A DNA stretch of 64,000 nucleotides from Haematobia irritans (lineage: Eukaryota > Arthropoda > Insecta > Diptera > Muscidae): NCBI RefSeq assembly GCF_050003625.1, contig NC_134397.1:226238537-226302536 (forward strand), read 5' to 3'. The number at the start of each line of letters is the position of its first letter. Positions within the stretch are counted from its first letter, which is position 1. The position numbers and the translations under genes are program-made. The notes under the pieces are model-generated. The model did no database searches. It was not told where the DNA came from and saw only the letters and a list, made by a program, of their open reading frames with translations. Shown one piece after another: positions 1 through 9,942 of the stretch.

Positions 1-1212
1 AAAATTTTGAGGAAATTTTCTGTAGGAATCTATAGGAATAAAATTTTGGAAAAAAAATTCTATACAAATAAAATGTTGACAAAATTTTCTATAGAAATAA
101 AATTTTGACAAAATTTTCCAAAGAAATAACATCTTGATAAAATTTTCTATAGAAATAAAATGTTGACACAATTTTCTATAGAAATAAAATTTTGACAAAA
201 TTTTCTATAGAAATAAAATTTTCTATAGAAATAAAATTTTGACAAAATTTTCCACAGAAATAAAATTTTGACAAAATTTTCTATAGAAATAAAATTTTGT
301 CAAAATTTTCTATAGAAATAAATAAAAAAATTGACAAAATTTTCTATAGAAATAAAAATTTCACACAATTTTCTATAGAAATAAAATTTCTTATACAAAT
401 AAAATTTTGACAAATTTTTCTACACACATAAAATTTCTAGGAAATTTTCTGTAGGAATCTATAGAAAAAAACATTTAACAAAATTTTCTATAGAAATAAA
501 TTTTTGACAAAATTTTATTTAGAAATAAAATTTTGACAAAATATTCTATAGAAATAAAATTTTGACAAAATTTTCTATAGAAATAAAATTTTAACAAAAT
601 TTTCTATAGAAATAAAATTTTAACAAAATTTTCTATAAAAATAAAATTTTGACAAAATTTTCTATAGAAATCAAATTTTCACAAATTTTTTGGTAGAAAT
701 AAAATTTTGTCAATTTTTTTGTAGAAATAAAATTTTGAAAATTTTTTTTTGTAGAAATAAAATGTTGACAAATTTTTCTATAGAAATAAAATTTTGACAA
801 AATTTTCTACAGAAATAAAATTTTGACAAATTTGTCTACAGGAATAAAATTTTGACAAGATTTTCTATAGATATAAAATTTTGACAAAATATTTTATAGA
901 AATAAAATGTTGACAAAATTTTTATAGGAATAAAGTTTTGACAAAATTTTGTATAGAAATACAATTTTGAAAGAATTCTCTATAGAGATAATATTTTGAC
1001 AAATTTTTCTACAGTAATAAAATGTTGACAAAATTTTCTATAGAAATAAAATTTTGACAAAAGTTTCTTTAAAATAAAATGTTGTCAAAGTTTTTTTAGA
1101 AATAAAATTTTGACACTTGACACTGACTTTCTATAGAAATAACAATTTGATCAAAAACTTCAAAATAGCAGTTTTTTTGGTAAAATTTACTTCAATTTTT
1201 TGGTAGATTATT
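1..1212 (+). repeat. 29-bp minisatellite array with unique 3' tail
   Basis: Head-to-tail copies of a 29-bp unit containing TTCTATAGAAATAAAATTTT followed by GACAAAA fill about 1 to 1,150, running in from the window edge. Units differ by point changes and small indels. The tail (about 1,145 to 1,212) is unique sequence with several TTTGGTA motifs, and a closely similar tail follows the array at 11.9 to 12.7 kb. The array is therefore probably the interior of a larger dispersed element rather than a free satellite. No coding content is visible. Confidence 0.85.
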
Positions 1213-2430
1213 TTTGGCCGCATACAAGCCGACACCCCAGACGTGACTCCTGGACCTTCTATGAAGAGTAAATTTCATCCGATCCGGTTCACATTTGGTA
1301 CAAAATGCTAGTATATGTTCTCCAACTACCGTGAAAAAATTGGTCCATATCGGCCTATATTTATATATATATCTCCCATATAAACCGATGTGCAGATTTT
1401 ATTTGCGGAGCCTCTTGAAATTTGATCCTGTTGAAATTTGGTACGTAACCATGCAAAAAGTTGTCTAAATCAATCTATAATTACATTTAGACCCTATATA
1501 AACCAATTCCCATTTTCGAGCAAATTTCATCCGATCATATCGCCTCTTACAATAATAGGTTAGGTTAGGTGGCAGCCCGATATATCAGGCTCACTTAGAC
1601 TATTCAGTCCATTGTGATACCACATTGGTGAACTTCTCTCTTATCACGGAGTGCTGCTCGATTCTATGTTAAGCTCCATTACAAGGGACCTCCTTTTTAT
1701 AGCCGAGTCCGAACGACGTTCCACATTGCAGTGAAACCACTTAGAGAAGCTTTGTAACCCTCAGAAATGTCACCAGCATTACTGAGGTAGGATAATCCAC
1801 CGCTGAAAAATTTTGGTGTTCGATCGAAGCAGGAATCGAACCCACGACCTTGTGTATGCAAGGCGGGCATGCTAGCCATTGCACCACGATGGCTCCAATA
1901 ATGGTCACCGATCCGTTTGAAATTTTGTACGTGATGTCAATATATGGACTTTAACCCCCATTGAAAAATTGGTCCATATCAATGCGTAATTATATGTTAT
2001 AGTCCTCATATTAACCGATTCCCAGATTTTACTTCCGATATGGTTAAAATTTGGTATGTTCCTATATATGAACATAAAACGACCCCAAATTTGACTTTTG
2101 GCGCTTCATGGAGGAACGAATGTCATCCGATCTGGTTGAATTTCGGTCTTGCAAAAATTCGTTCAATTCGGTCATAACTATTTATGGACTCCTTATATAA
2201 AATGATCAAGAAGAGGCTTATATAGGTATTTATTCTGCATTTTTATCTAGCATAGACTTCATATGGACGAACAAACAATTTGGAAGACAATGTTAAGAAT
2301 TTTTAATATATATTGCCATCGTCAATAGTTTTGATCGTTTGTGGATGGCAGTCTTTAGCAGAACCTTGTACACAATCCATGGTGGAGAGTACATAAGATT
2401 GGGTCTGGCCGAACTTCAAATACTGGAGGT
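1213..2430 (+). mobile_element. HINE family B (DINE-like Helentron), 3' portion
   Basis: Degenerate copy of family B, which is intact at 17,185 and 23,139. It carries the central tandem repeat motifs ATATAAACCGAT, TTGGTCCATATCGG and CATCCGATC. It ends with the family 3' end (ATCCATGGTGGAG, GTACATAAGATT, then a decayed GGCCTGGCC hairpin). The 5' end is missing. A SINE with a 7-bp target duplication interrupts it at 1,557 to 1,895. The assignment to DINE/mini-me Helentrons rests on the 5' and 3' ends of the intact copies. Confidence 0.75.
1557..1895 (-). mobile_element. tRNA-derived SINE, full length
   Basis: On the minus strand the element opens with a tRNA-like head. It has an A-box-like stretch (TGGTGCAATGG) and a B box GGTTCGATTCC that matches the RNA polymerase III consensus. 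A body of about 250 bp follows (TTTTTCAGCGGTGGA, CACTGCAATGTGGAACG, CTATAAAAAGGAGGTCC), and the 3' end runs GTGAGCCTGATA ... CTGCCACCTAACCTAACC. CAATAAT is duplicated at 1,550-1,556 and 1,896-1,902. This marks a clean retrotransposition into the HINE-B copy. The same tail is found on the LINE fragment at 39.3 kb. Confidence 0.9.
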
Positions 2431-3437
2431 CTCTAAAGATAGCAAATTGTGATTATCCAGCTGAGTATAAAGCTGATTATAAAACAATCGTGTGATTGCT
2501 CACGCTTGAATTCCATCACTTTAACTTTATTCTAAATGCAATAACTCAAAATGCTTTAGTAAGATTGTAGACAATAAAATGAACTCTCACTGGAATAAAT
2601 CTATCAGCTAAATTATGAGTGGTTTAGATGTTCAATATTTGAAACAATCCCTATTACTCCAGATGCATGCAATCCGCTTTTTGCATTTTTATACTTTACA
2701 TATTTCGAATTTGAATTAAAACATTTCTGAGTGACTTTAGTTTGGCAAACTGATTTTCTACAGTCGAATTAGTGTTTTTCACATAAATCCCATACTCGAA
2801 AGGTCTCCCCCTTTGGAATTTAATTCACCCATCTTATTTAATAGTTCATCTCCAAATAATTTCACATTCTGTATGTCGCCTTCCTGTACCGACTATATGA
2901 GATGTGCTTCTATTTTCATTTCTTTACCCCACTACGCCAAAACGTTTTGAGTTTTTACTCTAACAACTCTGCATGACTTCCTTTTTTTGGGTTACACCCA
3001 ACAAGACAATATCAAGCATTTTAAGAATTTATTCCCATTTTGTGGGAATTCTGTTTTTTTGATGCTGTTGCGATTATATCCGTGATTCAAGCATCAACCA
3101 CAACAGCTCTGTGACCATAATAGGGCTAATGTGCAACATTCATACTGGGTGTTGCCTTTGAAGATATGGGTGTGTGTGTGGGGTTAGATTTTACTGTGAG
3201 TTTTCTTTCATTTTCCTTGAGATCACAGAACATTTGCTTCCGCCATTTTAAAAAGGGGTTCATTTTTCTTGTTGCAGTTTCTATTTCTTTTTTAGTAGGA
3301 ATTCATCGAAATTCAAGGAGCAGAAAAGTAAAAACCATATGTGGCATTTCATGGACATTTATGTGTCCATGGTGGTTTTATCGTAGACTTTACCAAAGGG
3401 GCCTTTACATGGAGCTATCGTTTGGATTCGTTTTTAT
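2431..3437. other. no gene recognised; one low-copy repeat
   Basis: About 1 kb with no convincing coding region. A frame of 112 codons at 3,166-3,504 has no recognisable domain and runs into a transposon end. About 110 bp near 2,490-2,600 (CTTGAATTCCATCAC ... AACTCTCA) resembles 36,795-36,895, so it is an unnamed dispersed repeat. A short TG-rich stretch lies at 3,166-3,181. Confidence 0.5.
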
Positions 3438-4516
3438 GGTATACCCACCACCGGAGAATGAAGCCGACGCAGTTTTGTCAGCGGCGGCTGCCACAAAATT
3501 TTAGCCTAGGGTAGCGGCGGCTAAGCGGATACAAATTTTTCAATTCAGCGGCGTACTATTATCCATTACACTGAAAAAAATATTGTTGTGAGGTCAAAGA
3601 TTTCATGTCTTTAAAATACAAATACAAATTTTGCTTAGCATAGAAGACGCATTTCTCTAAAATAAATTATTTTCCTTGCCCAAAAGTCGATAAACTTTTC
3701 AATGAAGTCGTATTGTCCTTATAATTAAGTGATTTGACTTAAAAATGGGTATCTTAACATGAAAGAAAAAATGTATACGCTAAGGTCAACTTGACTTTAT
3801 TAATTCAGAAAAATTCTTTAAATTTAATGAAATTGTCTTTAAATTTGTTGTCTTTTTGCATCTTGACTACAAAGCAAAATATCGTTCAAGTTCAAGGACA
3901 TGTTTACTTCAAACATAGCATAATTTCTACTGGAAATCGAGTCCTAATTTGGAAAATAAAGTTGCCGTTAACTCGTTTTTAAAGGACTTTTATAGCATAT
4001 GAAGAAAAAAGCTGAGAAAGTGAAAAATTAAAATTTGCTTCCTAGAAGCAAGTACACAAAACCTAAATTTAAAAGAGAATTGTGTCTTAAAAGTATCCTT
4101 ACTTGTATTCTCCGCTTCTTTGGCTCGGAATCAATACCAAATTTTTTAAAGTAAAGACAAAATCTTTGAACCTTTTTTTCAGTGTATAAAATCAATTTGA
4201 AGCTATACGAATGGCAAAGAGGTTAATTGTAATAACGATCATACATTAAAATTTCCTGATTTAAATTTTTACAAAATTATTATAACAACCTGATACTAGC
4301 AACTTGATACTTATTGATTGTGGGTGTATTATTCAAAATTTTGGCAATAAATACAACAACTATGAGTAAAATTTTCTGATCAAAATAAATAGTTTTAATT
4401 AATTGGCGGCTAAATTTGAGCCAAGAGTCGACATATTCGGCGGAGGCGTCGACTGGTAAAAACTGGTTGGCGACGCCTAAAATCGGAGGCGCGAGTCAGC
4501 GTCTTCATTCTTTACA
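3438..4516. mobile_element. candidate GC-patched insertion in a HINE 5' end
   Basis: A HINE-type 5' start (TATACCCACCACC then GAGAATGA) lies at 3,438-3,460, and a near copy (ACACCACCATAGAATGA) reappears at about 4,515. Between them is a segment whose ends are inverted relatives (GAATGAAGCCGACGC on the left; the complement of GCGTCTTCATTC on the right). It carries unusual GGCGGC-rich patches at 3,470-3,550 and 4,400-4,500. The simplest reading is an element inserted into the start of a HINE with a target duplication of about 15 bp. Its superfamily is unknown, and no transposase is visible. Confidence 0.4.
3569..4184. mobile_element. 616-bp TIR element (CACTGAAAAAA), TA duplication
   Basis: The left end CACTGAAAAAAATATT and the right end TTTTTTTCAGTG are terminal inverted repeats. 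Similarity continues inward (GTCAAAGATTT, against the complement of AAATCTTTGAACC). The element is flanked by TA on both sides, as expected for a non-autonomous Tc1/mariner-type element. Interior reading frames (for example 63 codons at 3,791) show no transposase motif. Related end sequence occurs near 13,785 and within the satellite at about 40,440-40,526. Confidence 0.7.
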
Positions 4517-6210
4517 CACCACCATAGAATGATGATAGGGACGGTATAATAAGTTTATCATTCCGTTTGTAACACATTGAAATACCGATTTCGTATCGAC
4601 TATAAAAAGTATATATATTCTTGAACAGGGAGAAAAACATAGACGATATAAGATGTACTTCTGACTCTCTGTTATAGTCACGCTACAGTCTTCAACAATG
4701 AATTCCTCGTGCTGAAATTTTGCACAGACTCGTCTTTTGTCTGGAGGCAGGTCAAGTTCCAAGATCGTCTATATCGGTCCAGGTTTTGATATAGCACCAT
4801 ATAAACCGTCCCCTCCCTCCCAATTTGGCTACTTAACCACACGCAGAGAAGAAACATGATTGTCACAATCATATTCGAAGAGCAAAATAATATGATATGA
4901 GCTATTTTTGCGTCGACCATGTAACATTTTTACCTGCAACCATGTTGGCTCAATGAACATGGTTGTAAGAAAAATAACATTGTCCTCATCTAAAATGTTA
5001 TATTGATAAAAAAGAATTTTGTTCCAATCAAAAGACAATGGTCACTATCTAAAATGTTATGGTATTCGTCGAAAATGTTTTTCTCACAGTTAAAAGAACA
5101 TAGTCACAACCTAAAATGTTTTGATCGTTGTGTAAAAACTTTTTTCGTCGTCGAAAAAAGGGCGCCACTTGAGAAAAGAAAACACAAAATTAACTTTATT
5201 TATTTATTTTTATTTATTTATAAACTAATTCATTGTTTATTTGTATTTATAATGTTGTGCAAGCAAACATCACATATTTTTACACGCTATTTTGGTTCAA
5301 TTTCAATAATAATTAATCATTCCATATTTATTTCGTGCCCATCAAATGTACAAACGCAGACATCGTGTAAGTGCAAATAAAAGAAACCATATAGCAAAAT
5401 GTACAACAAAATGCAGGCACATTTTCTCAAATACACTTCCCTTTTTTGTGTTCACATAAAACCACGTGCCACTTCTGAATACATAAATTAACACAAAACA
5501 CAATAATTCCGTATTCTCCGTCTATTCCAAGCAACAATCAAAACACGACTGACGCGCAAAATGAATATCGTATGTACCTGTTCAATGTTTTTATAAAATT
5601 CTTTTCGCTGCAAAAATGTTGAAAAATTAAATGGTCACGAAAAAAATGTACATGGTTTTTATGCCCATGTAATGATTCTAGACATATCTATACGTAACCT
5701 AGAAAAAAACCTTTTTCCCTGCAAAAAAGTCAAAAAAATTGAATGGTGAGGTACATGATTTTCACGACCATGTAATGGTCTCAAATTCTATCATTTAAAT
5801 GATAGAACATGTTTGCGGCATTTGAGAACCATTTCAATGTTTATTGCAAGCATACATTTTTCTCGGCTAGAAAATTTTTTTCACAAAGAAAAAATACATG
5901 GTTTTCGCGACAATTGCATGCTCTATAACATATAAGCATTAAACGGATGCGGAAAACATGTCCAAACATGTTTTTTCTGTGCGTGCATCTAGACACAGCA
6001 ATTTGTATGCGATTTGCATGAAATTCAAAACGTAGAGGTACTTTTTGTCAATAAATAGTATATAGACCGATTTCCCGATTTTACTTCTTGGGCTTCTAGA
6101 ATCCATAGACCGATCTCCCGATTTTACTTCGTGTACTTGTAGAAACCTATAGATATTTTAAGACTATAAAGAGGATAGCCGAAAATGTATCGGTCCTTGT
6201 TTTGTATCTT
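4517..6210 (+). mobile_element. HINE family D, 5' portion
   Basis: A DINE-like 5' region: ACCACCATAGAATGA, GGTATAATAAGTTTATCA, TCCGTTTGTAACACAT, AAAAGTATATATATTCTTG, AATCACGC-like TAGTCACGCTACAG. It is followed by CCATATAAACCG repeats. A 1,146-bp inverted-repeat element splits it at 4,840 with duplication of CA. The sequence resumes at 5,988 with ATTTCCCGATTTTACTTC repeats. Around 6,210 it changes abruptly to family A sequence, so the 3' end is lost or replaced. Confidence 0.6.
4840..5985 (+). mobile_element. 1.1-kb inverted-repeat element, copy 1 (2-bp duplication)
   Basis: Terminal inverted repeats CACGCAGAGAAGAAACATG (left) and, complemented, CACGCACAGAAAAAACATG (right). The flanking dinucleotide CA is duplicated at 4,838-4,839 and 5,986-5,987. 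The interior is built from variants of ACATGGTT / AACATTTTAGAT modules and a TTTATTTATTT tract. A frame of 125 codons at 5,003-5,380 is not conserved intact in the other copies, so I regard the element as non-coding and non-autonomous. A full reversed copy sits at 15,321 and a truncated one at 11,528. Confidence 0.8.
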
Positions 6211-6852
6211 TCGTCTGATATGGACTTATATGGCCCCATAAGCAAGAGTTTTATCCTAATTTGCTTGAAATTTTGTACAAGGAGAACAATAAGTACTACA
6301 TTTAAGTGCGCCAAATTTTATTGAAATCTGTTCAGATTTAGATATAGCTCCCACATATAGTTTTCGCCCGATATGGACTTGTATGGTCCCAGAAGCCAGA
6401 GGTTTACCCCAATTTGGTTGAAATTTTGCACTAGGAGTACAATTATTTGCGTAGTCAAGTGTGCCCAATTTTATTGAAATCGGCTCAGATTTAGATATAG
6501 CTCCCACATATATCTTTCGTCCGATTTTCCGTCATACACAGAGGTCAAACTTGAGTCCAATTTACGTGAAATTTTGCACAGGGATTAGAAATATGAAGTA
6601 TGCATGTCGCATTTGGTTGAAATCGGTTCAGATTTCGATATAGCCTCCATATATATGTTTTTCCGATTTGGGCCAAAATGGCCAAAATACCCACATTTTC
6701 TTTATAAAATCACCAATGTTAAGTCGAAAACTTGTAAAAGTGACTCAAATTTTCCCTTATTTCTAATACATATCTAGCGACCGATAAATCATAAATACAC
6801 TTTTGCGAAGTTGCCTCAAAATTGCTTCAGATTTAAATGTTTCGCATATTTT

Positions 6853-9108
6853 TATACCCTGCGCCACACTGTGGAAGTTAGTGCATATGTTTACAACACC
6901 CAGAAGCAGACGAGATAGACACATGGTGTATTTGGCAAAAATGATCAGGGTGGGCTCCTGAGTCGATATAGCCATGTCCGTCTGTCCGTGAACACATTTT
7001 TGTATTCAAAGTCTAGGTCGCACTTTTAGTCCAATCGACTTCAAATTTGGCACAAGTATGTGTTTTGACTCAGAATAGAACCCTATGTATTTTGGAAGAA
7101 ATCGGTTCAGATTTAGATATAGCTCCCATATATATCTTTCGCCCGATATGGACTAATACGGTCCCAGAAGCCAGAGTTTTACCCCAATTTGGTTGAAATT
7201 TTGCACTAGGAGTACAATTAGAGGTGTAGTCAAGTGTGCCAAATTTATTGAAATCGGTTCAGATTTAGATATAGCTCCCATATATATGTTTTTCTGATTT
7301 CGACGAAAATAGTCAAAATACCAACATTTTCCTTGTTAAATCGCCACTGCTTAGTCGAAAAGTTGTAAAAATGACTCTAATTTTCCTAAACTTCTAATAC
7401 ATATATATCGAGCGATAAATCGTAAATAAACTTTTATGAAGTTTCCTTAGAATTGCTTCAGATTTAAATCTTTCCCATATTTATACCCTGCGCCACACTG
7501 TGGAACAGGGTATTATAAGTTAGTGCATATGTTTGTAACACCCAGAAGGAGACGAGATAGACACAAGGTGTCTTTGGCAATAATGCTCAGGGTGGGTACT
7601 TGAGTCGATATAACCATGTCCGTCTGTCCGTCCGTCCGTCTGTCCGTCCGTCTGTCTGTGAACACATTTTTGTGATCAAAGTCTAGGTCGCAATTTAAGT
7701 CCAATCGCCTCCAAATTTGGCACATGTTCCTAGTTTCGGTCAGAATAGAACCCTATTGATTTTGGAATAAATCGGTTCAGATTTAGATATAGCTCCCATA
7801 TATATCTTTCGCCCGATATGGACTAATATGGACCCAGCAGCCAGAGTTTTATACCGATTTGCTTGAAATTTTGTACAAACATAACACACTTAGTCGTATA
7901 GTCAAGTGTGCAAAATTTGATTGAAATCGGTTCAGATTTAGATATAGCTCCCATATATATCTTTCGCCCGATATTGACTAATATGGTCCTAGAAGCCAGA
8001 GTTTTGGCCCAATTTGATTGAAATTTTGCACAGGGAGTAGAATTAGCATTGCAGCTATGCGTGCCAAATTTGGTTGAAATCGGGTCAGATTTAGATATAA
8101 CTCCCATATATATCTTTCGCCCGATATGCACTTGTATAGACCCAGAAGCCAGAGTTTTATCCCGATTAGCTTGAAATTTTGCACAAGGAGTACAATTGGT
8201 AGTATAGTCATGTGTGCCAAATTTGATTGAAATCGGTTCAAATTTTAGATATAGCTTCCATATATATTTTTCGCCCGATATGGACTTATATGGCCCCAGA
8301 AGCCAGAGTTTTGGCCCAATTTGGTTGAAATTTTAAACTAGGAGTGCAATTAGTAATATAGTCATGTGTGCTAAATTTGATTGAAATCGGTTCAGATTTA
8401 GATATAGCTCCCATATATATATATATCTTTCTGATTTCGACAAGAATGGTCAAAATACCAACATTTTCCTTGTTAAATCGCCACTGCTTAGTCGAAAAGT
8501 TGTAAAAAAGATTCTAATTTTCCTAAACTTCTAATACATATATATCGAGCCATAAATCATAAATAAACTTTTCGAAGTTTCCTTAAAATACTTCAGATTT
8601 AAATGTTTCCCATATTTTTTTTACTAAAATTGTGTTCCCCCTAGTGCATTAGCCAACTTAAATTTTGAGTCTATAGATTTTGTAAAAGTCTATCTAATTC
8701 TGTCCAAATCGAGTGATATTTAAATGTATGTATTTGGGACAAACCTTTATATATAGCACCCAACACATTTGACGGATGTGATATGGTATCGAAATCTACA
8801 AAGTGGTGCAGGGTATAATATAGTCGGCCCCGCCCGACTTTAGACTTTCCTTACTTGTTTTTTACTAACATTGCGTTTCACCCTAGTGCATTAGCTGACT
8901 TAAATTTTGAGTTTATAGAATTTGTAGAAGTCTATCAAACTCTGTCCAGATCGAGAGATATTAAAATTTATTTATTTGGGACAAACCTTTTATATATAGC
9001 ACACAACACAATTGACGGATGTGGTATGGTATCGAAAATTTAGATCTACAAAGTGGTGCAGGGTATAATATAGTCGGCCCCGCCCGACTTTATACTTTCC
9101 TTACTTGT
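6853..9108 (+). mobile_element. HINE family A, middle member of the nest
   Basis: Starts with TATACCCTGCGCCACACTG at 6,853, then GACGAGATAGACACATGGTG and a GTCCGTCTGTCCGTG block. It runs to 7,481, where CCCATATT is broken by the inner copy. Its 3' part resumes at 8,859 (TTACTAACATTGCGTTTC). It ends at about 9,108 with GTCGGCCCCGCCCGAC and CCTTACTTGTTT. The split occurs at the same internal T-run used in the outer copy. Confidence 0.75.
7482..8858 (+). mobile_element. HINE family A, inner and complete member
   Basis: Complete element of about 1.38 kb. The 5' end is TATACCCTGCGCCACACTG with the inverted GTGGAACAGGGTATTATA, and a GTCCGTCTGTCCGTCCGTCC microsatellite lies at about 7,618-7,660. 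Central tandem repeats have a period of 153 bp (GAAATCGG at 7,923, 8,076, 8,229 and 8,383). The 3' region contains CCCTAGTGCATTAG and the terminal hairpin GTCGGCCCCGCCCGAC, then CTTTCCTTACTTGTTT. This layout matches Helentron-derived DINE elements with central tandem repeats. No Rep/helicase coding is present, so it is non-autonomous. Confidence 0.85.
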
Positions 9109-9219
9109 TTTTACTAACATTGTGTTCTACCCTAGTGCATTAGCCGACTTAAATTTTGAGTCTATAGATTTTGTAAAAGTCTATAAAATTCTGTCCAGAT
9201 CGACTTTCCCTACTTGTTT

Positions 9220-9560
9220 AATTTAAAATTTAATAAAAATGTTTGTATTATAGGCTGTTTGACATACTGTTTTTAGTTTGCTTGAAAAATAGATTTTTTG
9301 AAATAATTTTTTAATTAAAAAATTTTGATCACTTTGTTTAACTTAGTCTTCCGAGTTTGAATAAAAAGTTAAATTTATCAATAAATGTTTTAATTTAAAA
9401 TTTAAACATTTTTATATTATAGGCTTAATTAACTTAATGTTTCTATCTTGATTAAAAAATTACTTGTATCAATTAAAATCAACTAATTGAGTATTTTTTC
9501 AAATTTTTAATCAGAAATATTTTGGTGATATATTTTCTGTGCAGTGACTTTAGTTCTGTC
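9220..9560. repeat. AT-rich diverged direct duplication
   Basis: Two diverged direct copies of about 160 bp. Each begins near TTTAATTTAAAATTTAA, followed by ATTATAGGCT, at about 9,217 and 9,385. The block ends in TATTTTCTGTGCAGTG, which resembles a transposon terminus. Nothing coding is visible; 9,561-9,689 is also unassigned. Confidence 0.4.
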
Positions 9561-9689
9561 TCTGTTTGTTGCATCCGTTCGTGTTCTTCTCATGACCAAG
9601 TTTTTTCCCACTGCGGCGTGGATCAATCAATTTTCGTACCGTTTCCTATATTCCATTTTTTTTTTTGGACGTGATGACACACTACCAGT

Positions 9690-9942
9690 ATCACTGTGGT
9701 GCAATGATTAGCATGCCCGCCTAGCATATACAGGGTCATGGGTTCAAACCCAATTTTGACCAAACACTAGAAAGTTGTTCAGCGGTGGATTATCCTCTCT
9801 GGTGACATTTCTGAGTGTTTCAAAGTGGTATAATTGCAATGTGGAACGCCGTTCGGACTCAACTATAAAAAGGAGGTCCCACTATCGGTCTGCCACCATA
9901 CCTAACCTAGCCATCACCGCAACGAATAATGGTACGAGAAAC
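9690..9942 (+). mobile_element. tRNA-derived SINE, internally deleted
   Basis: The head GTGGTGCAATGATTAGCATG is followed by a mutated B box (GGTTCAAACCC). The body is shortened (TTCAGCGGTGGATTATCC, GGTATAATTGCAATGTGG, ACTATAAAAAGGAGGTCC), and the tail has ACCTAACCTAGCC and ATGGTACGAGAAAC. The middle lacks the CTTCTCTAAGTGG part and the GAGCTTAACATGG region. The same extra tail (GGTACGAGAAAC, complemented) occurs at the SINE at 13,055. Confidence 0.8.

Larger units (their letters stand above)
6211..9219 (+). mobile_element. HINE family A, outer member of a three-deep nest
   Basis: The left part (to 6,852) carries central repeats with GAAATCGGTTCAGATT and TAGATATAGCTCCCA. It stops at CGCATATTTT, exactly where another family A element begins. 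Its missing 3' part is found at 9,109-9,219, starting TTACTAACATTGTGTTC and ending in a shortened ACTTTCCCTACTTGTTT. The family ends (TATACCCTG start, GTCGGCCCCGCCCGAC hairpin, CTTGTTT end) fit DINE/Helentron-type elements known from Diptera. The 5' end of this outer copy is replaced by family D sequence. Confidence 0.7.

Noticed and set aside
1..1150. CRISPR-like appearance of regularly spaced 29-bp repeats.
   Set aside because: The units are contiguous and degenerate with no unique spacers, no cas genes are present, and the genome is eukaryotic.
3166..3504. 112-codon plus-strand frame as a host gene.
   Set aside because: No recognisable domain, hydrophobic AT-driven composition, and its 3' part runs through a HINE terminus and GC-rich repeat.
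7618..7660. GTCC/GTCT microsatellite as an independent repeat.
   Set aside because: It is a standard internal part of DINE/mini-me-type elements and occurs at the same place in every copy here.
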